Assembly: GCF_012070565.1 (NCBI RefSeq)
Contig: NZ_JAAQRO010000052.1
Span: 62,001 to 126,000, forward strand
Reading direction: 5' to 3'
DNA: 64,000 nt
Source of the DNA: Anaerosporobacter faecicola
Lineage (GTDB): Bacteria > Bacillota > Clostridia > Lachnospirales > Lachnospiraceae
In this document: positions 37,727-44,460 of the stretch, piece after piece
How positions within the stretch are numbered: position 1 is the first letter of the stretch
Layout of the letters: every line of letters begins with the position of its first letter
Notes under the pieces: generated by a model
The model's input: the letters and a program-made list of their open reading frames with translations, nothing else
Databases searched by the model: none
What the model was told of the DNA's origin: nothing
Position numbers and translations under genes: made by a program

Positions 37727-38230
37727 TTATGAATTATGCTTTATTATATAATAAATACAATTATGTACTTTTCCATGATATTCAATCTTGTCTTCCCGTT
37801 CTATTCGGCTCATTCCACATTTGATCATCACTTTACAGCTAGCTACATTTTCTTCAAATGCTCCTGTTACTACTTCTGTATATCCCAACTGAAATAACTC
37901 CTTGATTGCAACTTCCAATGCTTCTGTTGCAAAGCCCTGGTTATGATGGTTCGGGTGAATCACATATCCCAATTCGATCTGCTGTCCCTTGATCTCAACA
38001 TCATTAAGAAAACCAATTAGCTTATCCTGCAGATAGATTCCTCTCTCATAATGCTCAGAAGAATACGAATATTCCTTTAGTTTCTGAAACATCTTCTTTG
38101 CCTGCTCTAATGATTGAAAATCTGGTATCATAAAAGTCTCTTTAATCTGTTCATTCGTTAGTAAATCAATCATATTCTCCTGATCCCCATCTTCGTAGGG
38201 CTTTAATGTTAATCGTTTTGTCTTAATCAT
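37727..38230 (-). CDS. GNAT-family N-acetyltransferase (RimJ/RimL type)
   Basis: 167 residues beginning IKTKRLTLKPYEDGD, the usual start of RimJ/RimL-like acetyltransferases. Acetyl-CoA binding is expected at HPNHHNQGFATEAL, followed by the ENVASCKVMIKCGM segment that closes the fold. It should acetylate an amine on a protein N-terminus or a small molecule; the substrate is unknown. It is a single gene with a strong terminator directly after the stop codon. Confidence 0.9.
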   Translation of the reverse strand: MIKTKRLTLKPYEDGDQENMIDLLTNEQIKETFMIPDFQSLEQAKKMFQKLKEYSYSSEHYERGIYLQDKLIGFLNDVEIKGQQIELGYVIHPNHHNQGFATEALEVAIKELFQLGYTEVVTGAFEENVASCKVMIKCGMSRIEREDKIEYHGKVHNCIYYIIKHNS

Positions 38231-38282
38231 TCTTTTTTGCTTCCCTTCTTTTTCTTACGTGAAATGAATCTTGTCTCTTGCA

Positions 38283-38693
38283 TCATATAATAATCCCATC
38301 ACAATGGTCTACTTCATGTTGAATAATCTGTGCAATCCAACCAGAGTAGGTTTGTCTCAGCTTTTTATAATTCCCATCAAGATATTCAACCTCGATTTGT
38401 TGATACCGCTTCGTTTGCCTTACTCCAGTCAAAGAAAGACATCCTTCTTCCGTCTCATAAGGTTGGGATTTCTTAATGATCACAGGATTGATCATCGCTA
38501 CATTCATGAATCCCATATTAACAGCAATAATCCGTTTCTTTACTCCGATCATGTTCGCAGCCATACCAACACACCCTGCTTCATTTGCCTTTAGTGTATC
38601 CAGTAGATCTTGTACAATTGGCTTGTCTACTTCCGTTGCTAATTCTGATCTCTGCTTAAGAAAAACAACATCACGCATGATTGGTCTAATCAT
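38283..38693 (-). CDS. Peptide deformylase-like protein
   Basis: 136 residues with the three deformylase motifs: GCVGMAANMIG (40-50), EEGCLSL (metal ligand Cys85) and QHEVDH (His126 and His130 as ligands, Glu127 as catalyst). In motif 1 the conserved glutamine is replaced by Met48. That Gln stabilises the reaction intermediate in standard enzymes, so activity or substrate may differ. It is shorter than the usual 150-190 residues, ending soon after motif 3. GGAGG lies 8 bases before the ATG. The ATG overlaps the stop of the small upstream gene (ATGA). It may be a paralogue beside a standard def elsewhere. Confidence 0.85.
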   Translation of the reverse strand: MIRPIMRDVVFLKQRSELATEVDKPIVQDLLDTLKANEAGCVGMAANMIGVKKRIIAVNMGFMNVAMINPVIIKKSQPYETEEGCLSLTGVRQTKRYQQIEVEYLDGNYKKLRQTYSGWIAQIIQHEVDHCDGIII

Positions 38694-38893
38694 CGCTCTT
38701 CCTCCATAATATACTCCGACTGGAATTCTGCATTAATCTCAGCAATTTCTTTCTTACCATCAATATAGTCCTTATACATACTCCATAGATCAATACCACA
38801 ATCCTCTAAGCCGTCATCTACTGGCACCCAACTTTTGATTAGTTGAATTCGCTCCTCTTTGGTTGTATCTTTTATTAATGTACTTTTGTTCAT
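38690..38893 (-). CDS. Small protein coupled to the deformylase-like gene
   Basis: 67 residues, hydrophilic and acidic, with no signal peptide or membrane segment. Its stop overlaps the start codon of the deformylase-like gene by four bases, so the two are translationally coupled. AAAGGA precedes the ATG at a long distance of about 13 bases. No family recognised. Its coupling suggests a partner or regulator of the deformylase-like enzyme. Confidence 0.7.
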   Translation of the reverse strand: MNKSTLIKDTTKEERIQLIKSWVPVDDGLEDCGIDLWSMYKDYIDGKKEIAEINAEFQSEYIMEEER

Positions 38894-38939
38894 ATGATTT
38901 TCTGTTTCCTTTCTTACATTCCTTGCTTCTTACAATGTT

Positions 38940-39647
38940 TCATTTTCGGAAGTAACTTTTCCTCTTACCACCACTCTTAAATCTATCGTCTCTGTTAGAC
39001 GCAATTTTCCCCATTATAACATAATAGAACAGAATTAACACGCTACTTAATAAAATTCCACCAAGAATATCCGTAAACCAATGAACGCCTGAAAGAATTC
39101 TTCCAACTATTGTTAGAATGATCAGAATACTTGCTACTAGATCAACACCCAAACGATATGCTCTCCTATGAATATACAGCTTCCATTGATCAATCGCAGT
39201 TACGAATATACATATTACAAGCATTGTATGAGAAGAAGGGAACGATGCTTCTAATTCACCTTCCATTAGAATCGGACGATAATTAATGATAACCTTTTCA
39301 AATAAAATGTACATACCAACGACTAGTACATAAAATCCAGCCAAACAGAATAGATTCTTATCTACTTTCCCTATACGTTTTCGTTTCACTAATTGGATAA
39401 AACCTGTCATCGCAAATCCCGCTGCTACCAAGATTGCACCGAATCCGATTCCATTCGTAATCTGATACCAAGACATATTAACACCAAGGCTCTCCTGGAC
39501 TGCTTTATTAATTGTGGCAAATCCAACACTAGATCCTTCTGGACCAATCGATGCCACATCCACATGTTCAACTCCTATAACAAATATTAAGAAAAGAATA
39601 AGCATCACTCCTGTTGTTACATATAATTTTTGCATTTTTTGTTTCAT
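38940..39647 (-). CDS. PAP2-superfamily membrane phosphatase
   Basis: 235 residues with six membrane segments. The three-part acid phosphatase motif is visible: KVIINYRP, then FPSSHTM, then SGVHWFTDILGG with the catalytic histidine. Such enzymes remove phosphate from lipid phosphates such as undecaprenyl pyrophosphate or phosphatidic acid at the outer face of the membrane. The C-terminus ends in a basic tail (RFKSGGKRKSYFRK). It stands alone, downstream of a cluster of TGTCAT/ATGACA repeats that may control it. Confidence 0.9.
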   Translation of the reverse strand: MKQKMQKLYVTTGVMLILFLIFVIGVEHVDVASIGPEGSSVGFATINKAVQESLGVNMSWYQITNGIGFGAILVAAGFAMTGFIQLVKRKRIGKVDKNLFCLAGFYVLVVGMYILFEKVIINYRPILMEGELEASFPSSHTMLVICIFVTAIDQWKLYIHRRAYRLGVDLVASILIILTIVGRILSGVHWFTDILGGILLSSVLILFYYVIMGKIASNRDDRFKSGGKRKSYFRK

Positions 39648-39735
39648 TCTACTACTCTCCTTTGTTTTTCTAAATAGATTTTAGAGAAAACATAGCATAG
39701 AGTAGTTGCAAACAAAAGAATCGAAACGTCACATA

Positions 39736-39796
39736 ATGACACCTTATCTGTCATGTACAAAACCCGTGTCATTCACGCATTTATCGCACATGACAC
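39736..39796. promoter_or_regulatory. Cluster of four TGTCAT half-sites in two inverted pairs
   Basis: ATGACA (39736-39741) pairs with TGTCAT (39749-39754) over 7 bases. TGTCAT (39767-39772) pairs with ATGACA (39790-39795), with arms extending to CGTGTCAT and ATGACACG. It lies between the XRE gene and the PAP2 gene. The outer pair could be a weak terminator for the XRE gene; as a whole the cluster looks like an operator. Confidence 0.45.
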
Positions 39797-39804
39797 GCTA
39801 CGTA

Positions 39805-40404
39805 TCATCGACTTTTTAGCAAGATGATACCCTTCGTAACGAAGATTCCTAGCGCGTAGATACTAGCATACGGCTGACGACTCAGTATGAATATAATTGT
39901 AATCCACATTGTTAACAAAATAGAAATGCCTACTTTATAACGCGACCATTTTCTATTCTCCGTTGCTTGGAACAAGAACTGCAAGATTCCCCACAAGGTA
40001 ATGGCAATACAACTACACCAATAGATGGATGGTATGAATCCACCTTTTAACGCAATCATATTGACTGTTTTCACATATGCTCCTTGCTCTTGTCCAAATA
40101 TAGGCAATACAAATAATAATGCCATCAAACAATCCAATACACCAAGGGTACTATCACTCAACTTATGCGTTTTCACTTTCGAATCATCTTCTGCGATTGT
40201 AAGTAACTCATCACTGGAAAGCAAGTCATCGATGGAAACCGCAAAATACTTGGATATTGCCTTTAATGATTCGATACTGGGATATCCTCTACCCGATTCC
40301 CATTTGGAAATTGCGGTTCTTGATACGTAAAGAACTTCTGCCAATTGTTCCTGGGTCAATTCCTTATCTCTTCTTAATTGTTGTAATTTTTCATTAAATT
40401 CCAC
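39805..40404 (-). CDS. XRE-family regulator with membrane domain
   Basis: 199 residues. Residues 1-65 are a Cro/C1-type helix-turn-helix (LTQEQLAEVLYVSRTAISKWESGRGYPSIESL). The C-terminal 110 residues form about four hydrophobic segments, so the protein is probably anchored in the membrane, as in other helix-turn-helix proteins of Clostridia. The start is a GTG at 40404 with GGAAGGGG about 8 bases upstream. It is a single gene. A role in sensing membrane stress and controlling the neighbouring phosphatase is possible, but only inferred from position. Confidence 0.85.
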   Translation of the reverse strand: MEFNEKLQQLRRDKELTQEQLAEVLYVSRTAISKWESGRGYPSIESLKAISKYFAVSIDDLLSSDELLTIAEDDSKVKTHKLSDSTLGVLDCLMALLFVLPIFGQEQGAYVKTVNMIALKGGFIPSIYWCSCIAITLWGILQFLFQATENRKWSRYKVGISILLTMWITIIFILSRQPYASIYALGIFVTKGIILLKSR

Positions 40405-40530
40405 TTCATAACCCCTTCCTATATCGTATTACAAGCCACATATGAACAAGCAATGCAATTAAGTGAATTACATAATTCTCCGACTTGTGAAAGTTGAAAG
40501 TGTAAAACCAGTTCTTGAATTCTATTACAA

Positions 40531-41190
40531 TCACATAATTGTCTGATTTTGGCTAATCGCTAACTGAATAAACTCGTCCATCTGTATTTCATTAAGATAT
40601 GGATATTCTCGATGAAGATTCTCCTTCTTTTCCTTATAAAATTCCGTTATGTATGCTTGTCGATCTTCAAAAGCATTTTGGGGGAAGAAATCTAGATACG
40701 TATTATGGAACCCTTTTAAATGGGAATAGATATCCCAGGCTTCCATATGTGGATTCTTCTCAAGAAATAGAAAATCAAGATCATACCAGTCTGCTTTCCA
40801 CTTCCAGATTGCAGCCACGCGATCTGTTTCATAATCCTTTTTATAGGTAACCTTAGCTGGATCAAAAATTGTAGTCCCCCACAAAACATCCACTAATAAA
40901 TGATGATAGTAGCCTAAATAAAAGGAATATTGCTTTCCCGTATACTGTTCTCTCTGCTCCTCACGCAAATATTGCTTTGCAAAAATCTCAGGATGTAAGG
41001 AACTTTTTCCTTCTGCATCTACCATTCGATAGTGAGATACTGCTTTGGGTGGTTGAAACGTAGTCCAATCACGGGAAGGAACCCCACTATCTGGTGCGAT
41101 GTTTCCCATAATATATTCTTCTTTTGAAAGTTGATTGCATTGTTTTAACACGCCATCTGCTACCCGCAGATGTGCCATCCATGTAGCCAT
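40531..41190 (-). CDS. Zinc-dependent phospholipase C-like protein
   Basis: 219 residues, without signal peptide. The pattern of histidines and acids (MAHLRVAD, IMGNIAPDSGVPSRDW, AVSHYRMVD, FYLGYYHHLLVDVLWG) resembles the zinc-dependent phospholipase C/S1-P1 nuclease-like fold seen in many Firmicutes proteins annotated as hydrolases. Since it lacks a secretion signal, a cytoplasmic phosphodiesterase is as likely as a true phospholipase. GAAAGGG lies 7 bases before the ATG. It is a single gene. Confidence 0.75.
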   Translation of the reverse strand: MATWMAHLRVADGVLKQCNQLSKEEYIMGNIAPDSGVPSRDWTTFQPPKAVSHYRMVDAEGKSSLHPEIFAKQYLREEQREQYTGKQYSFYLGYYHHLLVDVLWGTTIFDPAKVTYKKDYETDRVAAIWKWKADWYDLDFLFLEKNPHMEAWDIYSHLKGFHNTYLDFFPQNAFEDRQAYITEFYKEKKENLHREYPYLNEIQMDEFIQLAISQNQTIM

Positions 41191-41361
41191 ATTATTCCCT
41201 TTCTTGAGTGGATAATTTTCATTTTAATGGATTGTTTTACTTGTAAAGGCTGCTTCTGTACCTCACATCATTATATCATAGCTTCTGCCAATTACTCAAT
41301 AATCTACGCATCCTTGTATTCGCAGAGAATACCTATTGTTCCAACTCAATTTATCAGCATC

Positions 41362-41425
41362 TTAAGCTTTTCATATCTTAAGCTTTTCATATCTTAATCT
41401 TTTCATATCTTAATCTTTTCGTATG
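41362..41425 (+). repeat. Four tandem copies of a 16-base unit
   Basis: The unit TTAAGCTTTTCATATC occurs at 41362 and 41378, then as TTAATCTTTTCATATC at 41394 and in a more diverged form at 41410. The array ends 8 bases before a -35 box. It is too short and lacks spacers, so it is not a CRISPR array. Confidence 0.85.
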
Positions 41426-41433
41426 ACTTTTTC

Positions 41434-41462
41434 TTGACTAATTTCTACAGTTGTGCTAGATT
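41434..41462 (+). promoter_or_regulatory. Promoter upstream of the decayed HAD gene
   Basis: TTGACT (41434-41439), 17 bases, TAGATT (41457-41462). It reads toward the HAD remnant. Confidence 0.55.
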
Positions 41463-41477
41463 TAATAAAATTATTCC

Positions 41478-41510
41478 ACATGACATAAGAGTCAAAAGGT
41501 CATGTTTTCT
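41478..41510 (+). terminator. Leader hairpin with U-rich tail (possible attenuator)
   Basis: ACATGAC (41478-41484) and GTCATGT (41499-41505) form a 7-bp stem followed by TTTTCTTCTTCT. It lies about 10 bases after the predicted start of transcription and before the HAD remnant, so it could end or attenuate that transcript. Confidence 0.5.
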
Positions 41511-41518
41511 TCTTCTCT

Positions 41519-41554
41519 AATTTTCACGAACAATAACTTATCTCATACAATACA
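41519..41554 (+). repeat. Dispersed repeat, copy 3
   Basis: Shares about 31 of 36 bases with the 3' half of copy 1, including the run TCTCAT followed by CAATACA. Here the repeat leads straight into an AGGAGG ribosome site and the ATG at 41567. Confidence 0.65.
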
Positions 41555-41566
41555 GGAGGTTTCATA

Positions 41567-42126
41567 ATGAAATCATCTATTCCTGTCCTTTATCCATCTC
41601 AGAAACACAAACATTAATCCAGAAGGGATTTGCCTTGATTAGCGATATCTGTGAAATTACGGTAGATACCATCGATACGCACTATTGGAACTGTAACCCG
41701 CTTCCGAATGAACTTCCTGGCTGGGGCAAGATTACTTATACCGATTACAAGTTCTTTGAAGAAGAGGCCTTGAAGGTATGTATGGAAACAGCTGACTCTG
41801 AAGTTGCAAAAAAAATTGCAGCCTCCATTCCAGGCTGCAATTGTATTCCATTCTCTGATGTTGATTGGTACGCTTTCTCCAAGACCAATGCCACGAAAGA
41901 ACATGCGATTCAACAGATTACACAGAAGCTACATATTCCATTATCCGAAACAATTGCTTTCGGTGATGACCATGATGACATCGGTATGCTTCAACTTGCA
42001 GGCAAGGGAATTGCCATGGATAATGCTATTCCAGAAGTAAAAGCAGTTGCCGATGCTATTACTGGCAGCAATAATCAAGATGGTGTAGCACGATATTTGG
42101 AATGGTTTCTATTAGTAATCGATTAG
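41567..42126 (+). pseudogene. Remnant of a Cof-type HAD phosphatase
   Basis: A start codon with an AGGAGG ribosome site opens a 16-codon frame that stops at once. In another frame, from about 41610 to 42126, the C-terminal part of a Cof-like HAD hydrolase is clear: part of the cap domain, the FSDVDWYAFSKTNATKEHAI region, and motif IV as AFGDDHDDIGMLQLAGKGIAM. The N-terminal core with the DxDGT nucleophile motif (roughly the first 100 residues) is missing, so the enzyme cannot be active. The promoter, leader and ribosome site remain, which suggests an internal deletion. Its stop overlaps the stop of rtcB on the other strand. Confidence 0.82.
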
Positions 42127-43325
42127 TCCGATGCCTTAAAATTATAGATTGGTTTTAATACTTCGATCACATCAACCGATTCTTTGATGTCGTCAATAAT
42201 ATCCTTTAAGGATTTATAAGCCATAGGTGCCTCATCTAGGGTCGCTTCGTTAACAGAAGTGGTATAAACTGCTTTCATTTCCTCTTGATACTCATTCAGA
42301 TTCAGTGTGTTCTTTGCTTTCGTTCTTGACATAATTCGACCAGCTCCATGCGGTGCTGACTCATTCCATTCTGGATTTCCTTTTCCCATAGCAAGCACAC
42401 TACCATCTCTCATATTAATTGGTATCAACACCTTCTCCTTATCATGAGCGGCTATTGCTCCCTTTCGAATTATCATTTCATTGGTATCAATATAGTTATG
42501 AATGGTATGAAATGCTTCTCCACCTTGCATACTGGTGCGCTCGATCAGGATTTCTGCCATCTTCTCTCTATTTCTTCTTGCAAACTTCTGGCAGATCTCC
42601 ACATCATGAATATAGTCCTCTAAGAAGCTTCCATACAAGTAGCATAAATCCTCAGGCATGGTTGCTTCTCTTTTTTCCCATGAAATTGCATTCAACGCTT
42701 CCTGTATCTCTTTCCTTCTTCCTTGTTCCTTATATGTTCGAATAATTTCATCTCTTTGTTGAAAGTACGTTTCTTTTCCTTTGTTTAAGTCAATGGCTAA
42801 TTGCTGATAAATCTCCGCAACCTGTTTTCCCAGATTTCTACTTCCCGAATGAATAACTAAATATTTCGTTCCGTCCGCTGCCTGATCAATTTCAATAAAA
42901 TGATTTCCACCGCCCAAAGTTCCAATGCTACGCTCCAACCATTTCGTATTACGTAAACTTCTAAAACACCGTAGTTCCTCCAAATCAAAACGCTCGGTTC
43001 TACCTTCCCATATATTCATACCTGATGGTATAAAATGTGCAGCTTCATCTATCCTTTCAAAATCAACCGCATTCTTCCCTATATTAACCGTGTACATACC
43101 ACAGCCGGTATCTACACCAACTATATTCGGAACTACTTTATCCGTAACAGTCATTGTCGTTCCAATGGTACAGCCCTTTCCCGCATGTACGTCAGGCATA
43201 ATTCTAATCTTACAGCCTTCTGTAAATGGGTAATCGCACATTCGTCTGATTTGTTCGATTGCTTCTTCCTCAACAACTTTTGCATAACATATTGCCGAAT
43301 TGACTTTCCCTTTAATCTCAAACAT
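42123..43325 (-). CDS. rtcB: RtcB-family RNA ligase
   Basis: A 400-residue RtcB protein that joins RNA 2',3'-cyclic phosphate or 3'-phosphate ends to 5'-OH ends with GTP and Mn2+, used in RNA repair. Metal ligands and active-site residues are visible: DVHAGKGCTIG, GVDTGCGM (metal-binding Cys), GGGNHFIEID, VIHSGSRNLG, and HGAGRIMSR, which holds the histidine that is guanylylated. It is of the shorter type common in Firmicutes. GGAGG lies 6-7 bases before the ATG. No archease or rtcA is adjacent. A degenerate tRNA-like sequence ends 33 bases upstream in the same direction, so the two are probably in one transcript. Confidence 0.95.
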   Translation of the reverse strand: MFEIKGKVNSAICYAKVVEEEAIEQIRRMCDYPFTEGCKIRIMPDVHAGKGCTIGTTMTVTDKVVPNIVGVDTGCGMYTVNIGKNAVDFERIDEAAHFIPSGMNIWEGRTERFDLEELRCFRSLRNTKWLERSIGTLGGGNHFIEIDQAADGTKYLVIHSGSRNLGKQVAEIYQQLAIDLNKGKETYFQQRDEIIRTYKEQGRRKEIQEALNAISWEKREATMPEDLCYLYGSFLEDYIHDVEICQKFARRNREKMAEILIERTSMQGGEAFHTIHNYIDTNEMIIRKGAIAAHDKEKVLIPINMRDGSVLAMGKGNPEWNESAPHGAGRIMSRTKAKNTLNLNEYQEEMKAVYTTSVNEATLDEAPMAYKSLKDIIDDIKESVDVIEVLKPIYNFKASD

Positions 43326-43358
43326 ATTATTTCCTCCTTTTTATAAGTTTCGCCGGCA

Positions 43359-43431
43359 TGCTCCATATGGGATTTGAACCCATGACCTACTGACAATATG
43401 CCAATTGCTCTACCATCTGCGCTAATGGAAC
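43359..43431 (-). tRNA. Degenerate tRNA-like gene in the rtcB leader
   Basis: The 73 bases fold as a cloverleaf. The acceptor stem has 7 bp (one G-U). The T arm is perfect, with 5 bp and the loop TTCAAAT. The D arm has GG in its loop but a G12-A23 mismatch in the stem. The anticodon stem has two G-U pairs, and the 7-base loop CATATTG has A at position 33 where U is nearly universal. Read by position the anticodon is UAU (isoleucine AUA), but the loop defects make normal decoding doubtful. No CCA is encoded. The 5' end directly follows the T tract of a terminator, and the rtcB start lies 33 bases downstream. It could be a sensor or substrate for RtcB, a processing signal, or a dying tRNA. Confidence 0.7.
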
Positions 43432-43464
43432 AAAAAAAAACGCTTATCCCTATGAGATAAGCGT
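43432..43464 (-). terminator. Terminator directly before the tRNA-like gene
   Basis: A 9-bp stem, ACGCTTATC (43440-43448) with GATAAGCGT (43456-43464), is followed in the minus transcript by about ten U residues that touch the tRNA-like 5' end. The plus strand also has TTTTT after the stem. It ends the upstream small ORF transcript or attenuates read-through into tRNA and rtcB. Confidence 0.9.
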
Positions 43465-43496
43465 TTTTATAATTCTCGATATTACTTACGAACCAA

Positions 43497-43622
43497 TCAT
43501 GATACATATCGTATTTGCGCTATCTTATAAGGGTACACGAAATGAAAGCCCTGACTATTGCTCAGTGCTTCAAAATATTGTTCATCTTTCCTACAATCTA
43601 GTGCAAAACGAATATTCATCAT
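43497..43622 (-). CDS. Small protein of 41 residues upstream of the tRNA-rtcB unit
   Basis: The frame begins with tandem ATG codons at 43622 and 43619 and has AAAGGA 7 bases upstream. It is preceded by a good promoter (43671-43699) and followed 32 bases later by a terminator, so it has all the marks of a real small gene. The product has mixed charge and no membrane segment, and I recognise no family. It may be a leader peptide whose translation influences the terminator before rtcB, or an independent small gene. Confidence 0.55.
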   Translation of the reverse strand: MMNIRFALDCRKDEQYFEALSNSQGFHFVYPYKIAQIRYVS

Positions 43623-43670
43623 AATATGATCCTTTCTGGGTTCCGATCCCTTTTTTCTTCTTCTGGAATT

Positions 43671-43699
43671 ACTATAACACAACCTTTTTCATTTGTCAC
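43671..43699 (-). promoter_or_regulatory. Promoter of the small ORF (and perhaps rtcB)
   Basis: On the minus strand GTGACA (43694-43699), 17 bases, TATAGT (43671-43676). Transcription would start near 43664, 40 bases before the small ORF. Confidence 0.6.
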
Positions 43700-43726
43700 T
43701 CATTTTTAGTATTTTCTTCCATATAT

Positions 43727-44422
43727 CTACATGATTATGTTGCATTGTGTTTCTACTTTAGTAAATAACTCTTCCTTTGACCATTCTATATAATCTGGTT
43801 TTGATTGACTAATTGATGCTAAATAGTATGCCTGCTTATACATAGAGTTTATGTAGATTGCAAGATTTTCATGTATTTCATGATCGTAAATCTTGATTTC
43901 GTCCTTCTCCCAATATACAGTAAAGGAGTCCAATTCCTTATTCAATCCGCAACCAAGATATTTCACATAAGCTTCCTTAATCGTCCAAAGTGTCGCAAAA
44001 GTTTTTTCTTTCTCAACACATTTCTGATAGTAATCTTTTTCCATCTGGCTGAAGAACTCCTCGACAATCTGATCCTGTTTCTTATCAGGAATCTGCTCAA
44101 CATCAATTCCAACTGGATGCTCATCGAATATTCCAGCCACGTACGTTCCCGCATGTGATAGATTAAACTGCACCTTTGGTATTGATCTGCAAACTGGTTT
44201 TCCAAACTCTGTTACACCAAATGTGATTTCTCGATCATCTTTCCTGTAATTCTCAGAAATCATGCTTCTTGCTAAAAGTGCTGCTGCCAAACCTCTACAT
44301 TGATCCATGAAGAGCTGATATTTCTCTAGTTTTTCTCTTCGTTCCCATGATACATAACGTATGTAGTTGTTGTACTCGTCTTTCGTAAATGAACAATTAT
44401 TAAGAAGTACAATTTTTGACAT
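43727..44422 (-). CDS. 4'-phosphopantetheinyl transferase (Sfp type)
   Basis: 231 residues from the ATG at 44422, which has AGAGGT 8 bases upstream. It moves the phosphopantetheine arm of CoA to a serine of carrier proteins. The family motifs are VGIDVEQIPD (Mg binding) and FATLWTIKEAYVKYLG (WxxKEAxxK). Length and motifs match Sfp rather than the short AcpS. It usually serves non-ribosomal peptide or polyketide synthases, but none is in this window. It lies 38 bases after the Cys-rich gene, probably in one operon. Confidence 0.9.
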   Translation of the reverse strand: MSKIVLLNNCSFTKDEYNNYIRYVSWERREKLEKYQLFMDQCRGLAAALLARSMISENYRKDDREITFGVTEFGKPVCRSIPKVQFNLSHAGTYVAGIFDEHPVGIDVEQIPDKKQDQIVEEFFSQMEKDYYQKCVEKEKTFATLWTIKEAYVKYLGCGLNKELDSFTVYWEKDEIKIYDHEIHENLAIYINSMYKQAYYLASISQSKPDYIEWSKEELFTKVETQCNIIM

Positions 44423-44460
44423 GTAAACTACCTCTTCACCTTTCCTACGGGTGGCTTTTT

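Noticed and set aside
41362-41425. CRISPR array
   Set aside because: Units are 16 bases, directly adjacent and without spacers, and no cas gene is present.
43359-43431. Ordinary tRNA-Ile with anticodon UAU
   Set aside because: Position 33 is A, the anticodon stem has two G-U pairs and the D stem has a G-A mismatch, so I list it as tRNA-like rather than as a normal decoding tRNA.
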